Source: Borrelia sp. P9F1 (lineage in GTDB: Bacteria; Spirochaetota; Spirochaetia; Borreliales; Borreliaceae). From it: 64,000 nt of DNA. Location of the stretch: assembly GCF_030436115.1 (NCBI RefSeq), contig NZ_CP129407.1, forward strand, positions 124,001 through 188,000, read 5' to 3'. This document shows positions 46,140-54,936 of this stretch, piece by piece. Each line of letters starts with the position of its first letter. The first letter of the stretch is position 1. The position numbers and the translations under genes are program-made. The notes beneath the pieces were generated by a model that saw nothing but the letters and a program-made list of their open reading frames with translations, did not search any database and was not told the origin of the DNA.

Positions 46140-46517
46140 TTACCTTCTCCTCTTTTTCTCTTTTTTAGTCTGGCATCCTATGCACAAAAATGCATAGGGG
46201 ATAGCTTCAAGTCTTTCTTTTACAATGTCCTTATCACAAGCTAAACACCTTCCGTAAGTATTCTGAGAAATACGATAAAGTGCCTGATTTATTAAATGAA
46301 GGTTCTTTTTCTCAACAGAACTTAAAGCTTCAAGGTTGTTTCCATCCATGTTGTCAAAGGCAATATCAACCACATCTTTAAGATGAAGATCATTGCTAAT
46401 AATTTCCCTCTTACTATCCTCAACAGATTTTATAGAATTCAATATTTCTTTTTTTGCTTCCAAAAGAAGATTTTTCATCTTTAAAACAAACTCATGCTCA
46501 AAATTACTTTTCTGCAT
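46140..46517 (-). CDS. dksA: DksA/TraR-family zinc-finger transcription regulator
   Basis: 125 residues. Helical coiled-coil N-terminus, then ALYRISQNTYGRCLACDKD with the second Cys pair at FLCIGCQ; the CxxC...CxxC zinc finger is complete and the tail is basic. It binds RNA polymerase through the secondary channel and works with ppGpp in the stringent response; published work (from memory) shows DksA controls B. burgdorferi stress genes. GGGAGG precedes the ATG. Confidence 0.92.
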   Translation of the reverse strand: MQKSNFEHEFVLKMKNLLLEAKKEILNSIKSVEDSKREIISNDLHLKDVVDIAFDNMDGNNLEALSSVEKKNLHLINQALYRISQNTYGRCLACDKDIVKERLEAIPYAFLCIGCQTKKEKKRRR

Positions 46518-46623
46518 GATCCTACCTCCCTATAATAAATTACAATTTTTAAAAAACTTCGTGTAATTATATAAACAATCCCATACAATGTAAACTAGAA
46601 CATTAATTTTTATTAAAAAATAA

Positions 46624-46652
46624 TTGCAATGATATTCTTAATTGTGTACAAT
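46624..46652 (+). promoter_or_regulatory. Promoter of infA
   Basis: TTGCAA (46624-46629), 17 bases, TACAAT (46647-46652), then AAGGAGG before the TTG start at 46684. Confidence 0.65.
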
Positions 46653-46683
46653 CTATCATGCTGTATGAATAAAAGGAGGCGTT

Positions 46684-46905
46684 TTGGATATTAAAGAAGA
46701 AGCTATTGAGACCGAAGGTATTGTTAAAGAATCTCTTCCTAATACCATGTTTAGAGTAGAACTTAAAAATGGACATTTAGTTTTGGCTCATTTATCTGGA
46801 AAGATGAGAAAACACTTCATTAAGATAGTCCCCGGCGATAGGGTGAAGGTTGCACTTTCGCCCTATGATCTTACTAAGGGAAGAATAATATACAGAGAGA
46901 AATAA
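46684..46905 (+). CDS. infA: Translation initiation factor IF-1
   Basis: 73 residues, the single S1/OB-fold domain of IF-1: [65 protein letters not shown]. It starts at TTG 46684; AAGGAGG four bases upstream supports this. It binds the 30S A site. Convergent with batD; an imperfect stem (46902-46908 with 46944-46950) spans both stops and may terminate both. Confidence 0.96.
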   Translation: MDIKEEAIETEGIVKESLPNTMFRVELKNGHLVLAHLSGKMRKHFIKIVPGDRVKVALSPYDLTKGRIIYREK

Positions 46906-46950
46906 CTTGAGGAAGCCTGTTTACGCTTATGTATCAGGTTATTAAGTTAT
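46902..46950. terminator. Possible bidirectional terminator between infA and batD
   Basis: ATAACTT and CCTG on one side pair with CAGG and AAGTTAT on the other across an AT loop, with an unpaired bulge. It overlaps both stop codons. Confidence 0.3.
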
Positions 46951-48988
46951 CCTTAACAGATGAAATAAAGTTTTTATAAACCCACCCCTGAAGCCCGTGG
47001 CTCGTTTGAATAAGCACAAAATCGTCTTTTCTATCGAGCAAATAGACACTTACATTGCCCTTTATAAACTTCCAGCTCCTTGAGAAGTTGTCAGGAACCT
47101 TATAGAGAGAAACTAAGTCTCCTTTAATGATTCCAATTTCGGCCTGTTGCTCTGTATAGAAATAATATGTTTGGAACAAAGCAAAGCAGATAACAGGACA
47201 AAGCAAGAACAAAATTATCTTCTTTAAATTCCTTGCATAAAATCTATAAGAAAGCACTATTATTAAAACATTTATTAAAATCAAACTAAAGATGAAAAAA
47301 ACATTAGAAAACACAAAACTATTATTCCTAATATTCTCACTAACACCACTCCTAGCTTCAATCAAATCAACAATTTTGTAAAAAGTTTCATTACTTGGTG
47401 AAGTGAAAAACGCTTTATAAGCAGAATAAGTTGCATCAAAATCTTTTTCCATCTTGCTCAAAATAAGTGCTCTATTTAACCAAAGTCCCGAATAACTTGA
47501 ATTTTTCTTTATAATATTATCCAATTTGTTAAGCGAATCCTCATAGTTTTTTGATTCGTAACTTTCAATCAGATCATTTACACTTTCTTCTGAAAAAGAA
47601 CCATCACTTATAGCATTAAGGCTAACGCTAAAAGTTAATATTAAAATCACTAACCCTAAACCTGAAGCAACAAAAAATCTTTTATATCTAATAAAAATGA
47701 CTAAAGAAAACAAAAATCCTGGTATTAAAACCAAATAGTAAGCAGGCACAAAAAACAGAAAGGTTTTGTTCTTATAATTTAAGATATCGTGATACGAGAG
47801 CAACCTAAAATCAGAAAATAAATCCCTAGCAGATTCATCGCTATTTTTAAATTCTCCATAATATTCATATTTTAACCGCTTACCTTCAAGCCTATAAACC
47901 TTCCCCTCTTCAGGTTCTAGGTAAGTAAACTCACCAATATTTAAAAATAAATTTCCTCTATTATCCGGCTTAATGGTATATATCTTAGATATGTTACCCT
48001 TATAACCATCTTTAGAAGGTTCAAAGTTGTAATTCTCTTTCTTATAAATGACCTTTGCATTATAAGTTTCAATCTCTGGAAAACGAATATGCGGAAGATT
48101 TCCTTGGCCTGTTATTTTTATCAAAACAGTAAAGGTATCCTGATCAATAGAACTTAAGTTTGGAAACTCGTATTCAATCTTAAAGTTACCAACTGCTAAA
48201 GACTTAACCTCTTCAGGAATAGGTTTAACTTTTAAAAAAAGTTCAGGAACCACACGGCTAATATGCTCGTCTACATGAAAAGAAATACTAGGAATAATAA
48301 CATCTTTTGCCCCCCTGAGAGGAGTCAAAATAAAATTATAAAGAGGCACGTCCAAAATTTCTCTACTATTGAAAGTTCTATACTTAATGTTTCCAAATAT
48401 AGGAGTCCTATCAATCATCGCATCCTTAACGGCACTAAAAGCACCGATAACAAAATTTAGGTTGCTGTTCGTAAGCCAGTTCGAACGCAAAACAACTCCA
48501 ACACTCTGATACTCATAAACTTCCTCCTCTCCAAAATCCCAATACAGTTCAACCGGCAAACCAAAAGACTGCATCTCATCCTCTCTTAAGACACTCACTT
48601 CAAACTCTGAACTCAAATAAACCTCATCACGATAGCTCAATTTTAACGGAGGAATTTTAACAAGCCCCAACTTTTCAAGGTAATACTCAATCTTAACCTC
48701 AGCAACAAAACCACTCCCATCTGAAACCCTAGATATCGAAGCAAGTCTAGTTTGTCCATCTATATCCTCGCTTGCTTCCATCTTTAATAAATTCTCATCA
48801 AATCCATGAAACAGCTCTAGTCTAATAACATGGACAACTTTATCCCCTTTAAGAACCCTATCCGATAACAAATAATCGCTACCAGATAATGCTAAGATTT
48901 TAAAATTTATAAAAAAGAAAACTAAAAATGTTAATGCTACCAATCTTCTTTTGGAGACACAACACCTTCCTCTGTTCTTGTTATCCAT
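46934..48988 (-). CDS. batD: BatD-like membrane protein with TPR and SH3-like C-terminus
   Basis: 684 residues: signal peptide (LVALTFLVFFFINFKILA), a periplasmic beta-rich region typical of BatD (LEMEASEDIDGQ-like; PLKLSYRDEVYLSSEFEVSV), two transmembrane groups (residues ~410-450 and ~575-625), a TPR stretch (YEDSLNKLDNIIKKNSSYSG) and a C-terminal SH3-like domain (VYLLDRKDDFVLIQTSHGLQ then GWV). GAGAGG is placed correctly before ATG 48988. It overlaps batC by 52 bases and ends the operon. Role within the Bat complex in the periplasm; BB0170 by order (from memory). Confidence 0.78.
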   Translation of the reverse strand: MDNKNRGRCCVSKRRLVALTFLVFFFINFKILALSGSDYLLSDRVLKGDKVVHVIRLELFHGFDENLLKMEASEDIDGQTRLASISRVSDGSGFVAEVKIEYYLEKLGLVKIPPLKLSYRDEVYLSSEFEVSVLREDEMQSFGLPVELYWDFGEEEVYEYQSVGVVLRSNWLTNSNLNFVIGAFSAVKDAMIDRTPIFGNIKYRTFNSREILDVPLYNFILTPLRGAKDVIIPSISFHVDEHISRVVPELFLKVKPIPEEVKSLAVGNFKIEYEFPNLSSIDQDTFTVLIKITGQGNLPHIRFPEIETYNAKVIYKKENYNFEPSKDGYKGNISKIYTIKPDNRGNLFLNIGEFTYLEPEEGKVYRLEGKRLKYEYYGEFKNSDESARDLFSDFRLLSYHDILNYKNKTFLFFVPAYYLVLIPGFLFSLVIFIRYKRFFVASGLGLVILILTFSVSLNAISDGSFSEESVNDLIESYESKNYEDSLNKLDNIIKKNSSYSGLWLNRALILSKMEKDFDATYSAYKAFFTSPSNETFYKIVDLIEARSGVSENIRNNSFVFSNVFFIFSLILINVLIIVLSYRFYARNLKKIILFLLCPVICFALFQTYYFYTEQQAEIGIIKGDLVSLYKVPDNFSRSWKFIKGNVSVYLLDRKDDFVLIQTSHGLQGWVYKNFISSVKDNLIT

Positions 48989-49524
48989 AAAATCCTCTCA
49001 AGATTCTCAATGTACCTTAAAAAATTCTCATTATTCTCAATAAAATCTTTACCTTTATTAACACTTAAAGCTTCCAAATTATCCGAAACGCTCCTCTTTT
49101 TAATTATTGCAAGCTCAAGATTGTATTTAGCATTATAGCTTGCAGGATTAATTCTTAAAGCTTCCTTAAAGGCTATCTCCGCCTTTCGATAAAGTCCTTG
49201 GTTATAATATATTATTCCCTCATTATAATTTATGCTAAAATTCAGAAAAACATCATCCTCTCTTCTTGCATATGAAAACATTCGAAGAGAGCTCTCATAC
49301 TCACCCAAAGAATAATATACAACACCAAGGTTATAATAGCCCCAAGAAGAACTCTCAACGTCATCCACAAGATTGTAGTAAGTAGAGATCGCACTTTGAT
49401 AATTGCCTCTAATGTATTCATAATTTCCAACGGCCATAAGAGACATAGACCTAACATTAGTACAAGAAAAAAAAGACACAAACGCAATGCCCAGCAACAA
49501 CCTGACTAAAAAGTTTCGTCCCAT
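48937..49524 (-). CDS. batC: BatC-like TPR lipoprotein
   Basis: 195 residues. Lipoprotein signal with SFFSC (Cys21). Three to four TPR units follow (AVGNYEYIRGNYQSAISTYY; NLGVVYYSLGEYESSLRMFS; YNQGLYRKAEIAFKEALRIN). It probably scaffolds the two VWA proteins encoded upstream, outside the inner membrane. Overlaps batB by 19 bases and batD by 52. Confidence 0.8.
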   Translation of the reverse strand: MGRNFLVRLLLGIAFVSFFSCTNVRSMSLMAVGNYEYIRGNYQSAISTYYNLVDDVESSSWGYYNLGVVYYSLGEYESSLRMFSYARREDDVFLNFSINYNEGIIYYNQGLYRKAEIAFKEALRINPASYNAKYNLELAIIKKRSVSDNLEALSVNKGKDFIENNENFLRYIENLERILWITRTEEGVVSPKEDW

Positions 49525-50495
49525 TTAATAACCCTAACAAATATATACAATAACGCGCACAAAAGAGACCCAACTAAGAAAACTTTATACCTCAGAATGC
49601 CAACAATCATAATATCACTTGAACTTTTTTTCATTATATCATTTCTTATCTCATTGATAACATAATTTGTACCTTTTAAATACAAATCATAATAAGACCC
49701 TTTAAGAGAAGAGGCAAGAAGATGTAAATTATCCTCATTAAACAAAGCCTTAACCACGCCTCCCTCTTTATCCTTAACAACCAAATCATTATAAACTAAA
49801 GGAGATGGATTTTTACTCCCAATACCAACTATAAAGCTCCTAATACCCATACTATCCACCAATTTAGAAAATCTATAATAATTATTCTCGCCCCATTCAT
49901 CCCCATCCGTTAAAATTATCAAAAAATTATAATAAGAATCATCCTTTATTCCCTGTATGGCACTAAAAACCCCTTCGCCTAAAAAACTACCAGGAGAACT
50001 TATCAAATTAGGTTCAATATAATTTAATACTTTATGTAGACTAGTCTTGTCTTTAGAAAAGGGTAACACTAGCACCGGCCTGCCCTTAAAAATAGTAAGC
50101 GAATACTCAGCACTCTCAAGGTTATTCAAAATCAAACTGATAACATCCTTAGCACTCTCCAGTCTGTTAATCGATCTGCCCTCATCTAGGCTCAACATAC
50201 TACGAGATATGTCAAAAACAAAAGATATTCTTAAATTTGCCCTCTCGTCTTCAGTAACTTTATGTCCCCAAGAAATATTTAAAATAGAAAGAATTAAAAA
50301 ACCCAAACCCAAGATGAAAAAAAACATCATAAGTATTTTTTTTATGTAATAGTTTTTTATGTATGCGTTATTAACATACATAAGACTTAAATTTTTAAAA
50401 AACGGAAGACCTTTCTTAAAATTGTAGATATAGACAACAAGAATCAAAAACAAAACTACAAACAAGTATAAAGCGTAATAATTTCCTATGCTCAT
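49506..50495 (-). CDS. batB: BatB-like VWA-domain membrane protein
   Basis: 329 residues. Two N-terminal transmembrane helices (YLFVVLFLILVVYIYNF; ILMMFFFILGLGFLILSIL), then a von Willebrand A domain with the MIDAS site DISRSMLSL and FLIILTDGDEW, and a last transmembrane helix (VFLVGSLLCALLYIFVRVI). The B. burgdorferi counterpart (BB0172) has been reported as a metal-dependent integrin-binding surface protein (from memory). As part of a bat operon it more likely sits in the inner membrane with its neighbours. Confidence 0.85.
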   Translation of the reverse strand: MSIGNYYALYLFVVLFLILVVYIYNFKKGLPFFKNLSLMYVNNAYIKNYYIKKILMMFFFILGLGFLILSILNISWGHKVTEDERANLRISFVFDISRSMLSLDEGRSINRLESAKDVISLILNNLESAEYSLTIFKGRPVLVLPFSKDKTSLHKVLNYIEPNLISSPGSFLGEGVFSAIQGIKDDSYYNFLIILTDGDEWGENNYYRFSKLVDSMGIRSFIVGIGSKNPSPLVYNDLVVKDKEGGVVKALFNEDNLHLLASSLKGSYYDLYLKGTNYVINEIRNDIMKKSSSDIMIVGILRYKVFLVGSLLCALLYIFVRVIKWDETF

Positions 50496-51493
50496 AATAC
50501 CTCTCGCAAAAGGACCTTAGAAAATACAAAATGAAGAACGAGTAAACAAAATATTACTAATAAAAATTCGTTGTAAATGTCGTTATTTTCAACAGAAATT
50601 TTAACCTTCCTTTCCACGTTTTCTTTTTTTGAAAAATCCTGAATTGCAAATTTAAATGAAAAATCATCGTTTACAGAATAAAAAAGTCCTCCAGTTTGAT
50701 TTGAAATCTCAGAAAGCATGCTAGAATCGTAAACTTCTCTTAAAGTACCCTGATAAAATTTACCAGACCTCATTTTAAATTCAACATTAAGTTCCTCACT
50801 ACTACCAATTCCCACGGAATAAATTTTAACATTCAATCCCTTAGCAAGATTTATTACTTGATCCTTGTACACTTCATCCGAATTAACTACTCCATCTGTT
50901 AGAACAATAACTGACCTACTAGGAGCCTCCGAATGCCTTAAATGAGAAAGAGCTATTGAAATTCCAAGACCCAAAGCAGAACCATTGCCAAGATCCATAA
51001 TGTAAATATCGTCTAACTTTTTGGAAAAAAAATCCCTGTCAACCGTAAGTGGAACTATTAACGAGGCCTCCTTTGCAAAAGCCACTAAACCAATATTGTC
51101 ATTCTCTCTTTGAAAAGAAAAATACTTAACTAACTCCTTTGCAAATTCAAGTCTATTTTTAGAAGAAAACTCAACAGCACCCATACTAGGTGATATATCT
51201 AATACAATAATGATATCTGCTCCATCACTGAGATAAACCATCTTCTTTTTTGAAATAGAAGGCCCTGATAAGGTCAAAATCATACCTGTTATTGCCAGAT
51301 AAAGAAAAGAGTAAGTTGTAAAATACAACAGGTCTAGTCCATAATCCCTAAATTTTAGAGAACCAACACTGCCATAAAGAGATATTGGAAATTTGACTTT
51401 CCCCCCCCTATTCCTAAGAAAATGACTACAGTAAATTATTGGTGGAAGAAGTATAAGTAAAAATAAGTATAGAGGAGAATTAAATGTTAGCAC
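50492..51493 (-). CDS. batA: BatA-like VWA-domain membrane protein
   Basis: About 333 residues from the GTG at 51493, which has AGGAG five bases ahead; an open frame continues to TTG 51517. Transmembrane start (SPLYLFLLILLPPIIYCSHF), then a VWA domain with MIDAS DISPSMGAVEFSS and VIVLTDGVVNSDE, and a C-terminal helix. Forms a pair with batB, overlapping it by 4 bases. Its start overlaps the stop of the upstream gene (51480), indicating coupling. Confidence 0.85.
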   Translation of the reverse strand: MLTFNSPLYLFLLILLPPIIYCSHFLRNRGGKVKFPISLYGSVGSLKFRDYGLDLLYFTTYSFLYLAITGMILTLSGPSISKKKMVYLSDGADIIIVLDISPSMGAVEFSSKNRLEFAKELVKYFSFQRENDNIGLVAFAKEASLIVPLTVDRDFFSKKLDDIYIMDLGNGSALGLGISIALSHLRHSEAPSRSVIVLTDGVVNSDEVYKDQVINLAKGLNVKIYSVGIGSSEELNVEFKMRSGKFYQGTLREVYDSSMLSEISNQTGGLFYSVNDDFSFKFAIQDFSKKENVERKVKISVENNDIYNEFLLVIFCLLVLHFVFSKVLLREVL

Positions 51494-52379
51494 TATTACT
51501 CCTATTAAATTCTTCAAAACTCAGAGCTGCTCTTTTAAGATCCTCTAAAACAATCGACAGATTCCCACCTAACAAATTAGACCCACTAAACTTACTAAAA
51601 TCAGAAATCCTAAGCATATTAATCAAAGTTGAACGAATTTCATATGGCACATTAAGATTCTGTAAAATTTCAGAAATTTCAGTTGTGGTAATTGCATTAA
51701 AATCAAAGCCTGTTTTTTTGGATAAATAAACTCTTAAAGTAGAATTTAGTAAATTATAAAAAACAATCTGCTCCTCCTCATTTTTAATATAATCAGACAA
51801 GATAACAAACTGTTTTTGAAAAATTCTATATGGCTTTCTCAAATTGTGTTTTATTATTAAAAATATTAACAAATACCTTATAAGCTTTAAGAACTTAATA
51901 AAAAGATAAGGAACTACCACAAGTGCTAAAACAAAAACGACAATATAGGTGCTTGTTCCCGGAAGGAAAAGAACACCTTCTATGTTTTGTATTCTGGTAG
52001 AATCATCTGCAAAGATCAGCTTGCTGGTGTTTATTTTTATATTCTTAAGAATAACCTTAAACAATTTATTGTCCTTAATAACGTCCCCGACGTAAATGGG
52101 TGGCAAGTTATTACTCCCAACATAAAATGAAACAAATTGTATGATGATCTCTCCCCTTTCGGGTCTGTAGATCAATGAATGAACTTCAACAAACTCATTC
52201 TTAACTTCCTTAAAATCAACCGGAGTAAATTTTTCATCTTCATTCAGAACTAAAGACAATTTAAGCTCAACAGTATCTCCCACATAGTAACGGATTGGAA
52301 TAAATATCTCGTCTTTTAATTCATATGAGAATAAATTGAGAGATAAAAGAGATGAAAAAACAACCATTATATTCTTCAA
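51480..52379 (-). CDS. Bat-operon membrane protein with beta N-terminus and helical cytoplasmic tail
   Basis: 299 residues. The frame opens at TTG 52379, with ATG 52367 also possible. Signal peptide (VVFSSLLSLNLFS), a ~120-residue beta-rich periplasmic domain (YYVGDTVELKLSLVLNEDEK), one or two transmembrane helices (YIVVFVLALVVVPYLFIKF) and a helical cytoplasmic tail (RVYLSKKTGFDFNAITTTEI). This position and topology fit the unnamed component between DUF58 and BatA in bat operons. Function unknown. Confidence 0.7.
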   Translation of the reverse strand: MKNIMVVFSSLLSLNLFSYELKDEIFIPIRYYVGDTVELKLSLVLNEDEKFTPVDFKEVKNEFVEVHSLIYRPERGEIIIQFVSFYVGSNNLPPIYVGDVIKDNKLFKVILKNIKINTSKLIFADDSTRIQNIEGVLFLPGTSTYIVVFVLALVVVPYLFIKFLKLIRYLLIFLIIKHNLRKPYRIFQKQFVILSDYIKNEEEQIVFYNLLNSTLRVYLSKKTGFDFNAITTTEISEILQNLNVPYEIRSTLINMLRISDFSKFSGSNLLGGNLSIVLEDLKRAALSFEEFNRSNSANI

Positions 52380-53269
52380 ACTCTGCTATCCTTTTTCAAA
52401 AGGGCTTTTATTTTCCTAAAGACATCATCCTTTGTACTAATTTCTACAAAATTAATACTTCTTTTTACGCACTCTTGCTTCCACCTTATCTTATCTAGTA
52501 TCCAATAATTTTTATAACTATTCACTATCGCCTTACTAAAACCCGAAGCCAAAAAATCTTCACCCGTTTCAATATCTTCATAAGTTAAAAATCCATACTG
52601 AGGAAGATTTTCATCAAAAAAATCTGCAAGCCTTATTGCAATGATGTTATGCCGTTTGCTAAGAACAGTTAAAGACCTGAAATAATCACTTGCTTTAAAA
52701 TCCGAAATAATGATAATTAAAGATCTTTTTTTGTAATACTCAGCTGTATTTTTAAATATATAAGTCAAGTTACTTCCCTTTTGAAGCTTCCTATTTATTG
52801 TTTCATTTAAAATTAATCCCAAATGTGAATGACCTTTCCTAGAAGGAATGAATTTATCTGTTTTATTTGAGAAAAAGGTTATGCCTATTTTATCATTGTT
52901 AAAAAAAGCCATATGAGCAAAAATAGAAACTAAAAAATCCTGAATTTCCTTTTTGTTAATAGCGCTGCCCAAACTCATTGAAAGCGAATTATCAACAAGA
53001 AGATGAAGATTCATCCCCTTATCTTCTTTAAAAACCCTTGAAAAGATGCTATCGGTTTTAGCACTAACATTCCAATCAATAAACCTAGCATCATCAGTCT
53101 CCTCATAAGGCCTAAATTCATGAAATTCAAGGCCAAGCCCTTTAAAGATTGAACGATACCCACCAAAATTAAGTTCTAAAAGCATTTTTCTTGAAAAAAA
53201 TCTCAAAGCCTTTATTTTAGACTTAGTGCTAGTATTTAATTCATTATTCTCGTGCATATCACATCCCAT
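52376..53269 (-). CDS. DUF58 protein (VWA-like, Bat operon)
   Basis: 297 residues. DUF58 core: FRPYEETDDARFIDWNVSAK, followed by a VWA-like domain with an altered MIDAS (LLVDNSLSMSLGSA) and LIIIISDFKASDY. The family acts with MoxR ATPases. A start at 53257 (second Met) has a better placed GGGAT. It is coupled to the gene downstream by a 4-base overlap. Confidence 0.88.
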   Translation of the reverse strand: MGCDMHENNELNTSTKSKIKALRFFSRKMLLELNFGGYRSIFKGLGLEFHEFRPYEETDDARFIDWNVSAKTDSIFSRVFKEDKGMNLHLLVDNSLSMSLGSAINKKEIQDFLVSIFAHMAFFNNDKIGITFFSNKTDKFIPSRKGHSHLGLILNETINRKLQKGSNLTYIFKNTAEYYKKRSLIIIISDFKASDYFRSLTVLSKRHNIIAIRLADFFDENLPQYGFLTYEDIETGEDFLASGFSKAIVNSYKNYWILDKIRWKQECVKRSINFVEISTKDDVFRKIKALLKKDSRV

Positions 53270-53272
53270 TCT

Positions 53273-54265
53273 CTAAGGAAGCGCCACCGCTGAGAGGAGT
53301 ATCTTAATAATATCATCCGTATTCATTTCTTCAACTTCTGCTTCATAAGATGGGGTAATTCTGTGCCTTAAAACATTATAAGCTACAGCCTTAACATCTT
53401 CTGGAAGAACAAATAGTCGACCCTCATAAAGAGCATTAACACGAGCACATTTGAGCAAACTAATTGATGCCCTAGGAGATGCACCAAATTCAATATATTT
53501 AGTAAATGGATAAGTTTTCTTGTCATTCTCACGAGAAGCTGCTATTAAAGTAACGATATAAAGCATTATCTTATCATCTACCTTTACCTTACCGACTATA
53601 CGTTTAAGATCTGCCAAAGAGTACGAATTCATTACCTTTGCAACCTTAATATTATCAAGGCCTCCTCCAACTGAGAATATCTTAAGAAGTTTTATCTCAT
53701 CCTGAATGGCAGGATAATTCACATTAACCTTCAGTAAAAACCTATCAAGTTGAGCTTCTGGCAAGTTATAAGTTCCCTCTTGCTCAATTGGATTTTGAGT
53801 TGCAAGAACAAAGAATGGATCTGGCAGTTTATGTGTTTCATCACCAAGGGTCACTTGACATTCAGCCATTGCCTCAAGAAGCGCCGCTTGAACCTTTGCA
53901 GGTGCCCTATTAATTTCATCCGCTAAAATAATATTTGAAAATATAGGGCCCTTTCTCACCCTAAAAGTCCCCGTAGTATTCTTGTATACCATATTTCCCG
54001 TAAGATCTGAAGGTAAAAGATCTGGCGTAAATTGAACCCTTTTAAACCCAAGATCAAGAACATCTGAGACTGTCTGTATTGTTAATGTCTTCGCAAGCCC
54101 TGGAACACCCTCAAGTAATACATGCCCTTCGGTCAAAATTCCCATTAAAATGGCATCAATCATCTCCTTTTGCCCAAGGATCCTGCTTGAAACCTCTCTC
54201 CTAAACTTGTTTATTAAACCTAACGCATTCTCTACCTCTGAATCTATTTGAAAACTACTTTTCAT
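53273..54265 (-). CDS. MoxR-family AAA+ ATPase
   Basis: 330 residues. Walker A VLLEGVPGLAKTLTIQ, Walker B NIILADEINRAPAKVQAAL, sensor 1 VLATQNPIEQEGTYNLPEAQ, and LDRFLLKVNVNYP; C-terminal lid with FGASPRASI. MoxR proteins are chaperone-like ATPases that assemble or activate VWA partners. First gene of the seven-gene operon, three bases before DUF58. Confidence 0.94.
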   Translation of the reverse strand: MKSSFQIDSEVENALGLINKFRREVSSRILGQKEMIDAILMGILTEGHVLLEGVPGLAKTLTIQTVSDVLDLGFKRVQFTPDLLPSDLTGNMVYKNTTGTFRVRKGPIFSNIILADEINRAPAKVQAALLEAMAECQVTLGDETHKLPDPFFVLATQNPIEQEGTYNLPEAQLDRFLLKVNVNYPAIQDEIKLLKIFSVGGGLDNIKVAKVMNSYSLADLKRIVGKVKVDDKIMLYIVTLIAASRENDKKTYPFTKYIEFGASPRASISLLKCARVNALYEGRLFVLPEDVKAVAYNVLRHRITPSYEAEVEEMNTDDIIKILLSAVALP

Positions 54266-54315
54266 ACCACTCCTATGTTACTAAAATTTATTTTTCATTA
54301 AAAACAAACATAAAA

Positions 54316-54936
54316 CTATGCATAAAGCAGAAGTAAATTCCTTTCTTTTTCGCCACTAATGAATGATGGTTTTATCTCTATTTTTCTAAATAAGGATTCA
54401 ATGGTCTCAATTTCAAACTTAACCTTATTAAGCCTTCCCTTATAGGCCATAATCAAACCTCTGTCTTTTAAGACTAATCTCAAAATATTTGCATATTCCC
54501 TTATATCCCTAAAAGCCCTAACTGTAACAAACTCATACTTACCCTTCTCTTCTTTAATATCATGCTCTAGTATCTCTACGTTGTTCATATCAAGCTCTAT
54601 CTTCATCATTCTTAGAAAAGTAGCTCTTTTATTGCTACGATCAAGGAGAAAATACCTTCTATGCTTATCAAAAAGAGCCAAAACAATTCCCGGAAACCCT
54701 GCACCACTACCTACATCAAATACTTGATGAGGATTATTATCTATGACAACAGGCAGGCCAGACAAAGAATCCAATGCATGAAACAACACCGCTTCAAAAT
54801 TTTTATCATTACTTGACACTAAATTAAGTCTGCCACTATACAATAATATTTTTTTGATATAAATCCTTAACTTATCAATACTTTCTGAAGTAAAAGAAAT
54901 CCCTAAATTTTTCAAAGTAGATTCAAAAAAACACAT
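54316..54936 (-). CDS. rsmG: 16S rRNA m7G527 methyltransferase
   Basis: 206-residue RsmG. SAM-binding motif VFDVGSGAGFPGIVLALF, then LLDRSNKRATFLRMMKIEL and VTVRAFRDI; the family's GRL-like segment is AYKGRLNKVKFEIE. It methylates the 530-loop of 16S rRNA. Start: the GTG/ATG pair at 54939/54936 overlaps the mnmG stop. Last gene of the mnmE-mnmG-rsmG unit. Confidence 0.93.
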   Translation of the reverse strand: MCFFESTLKNLGISFTSESIDKLRIYIKKILLYSGRLNLVSSNDKNFEAVLFHALDSLSGLPVVIDNNPHQVFDVGSGAGFPGIVLALFDKHRRYFLLDRSNKRATFLRMMKIELDMNNVEILEHDIKEEKGKYEFVTVRAFRDIREYANILRLVLKDRGLIMAYKGRLNKVKFEIETIESLFRKIEIKPSFISGEKERNLLLLYA

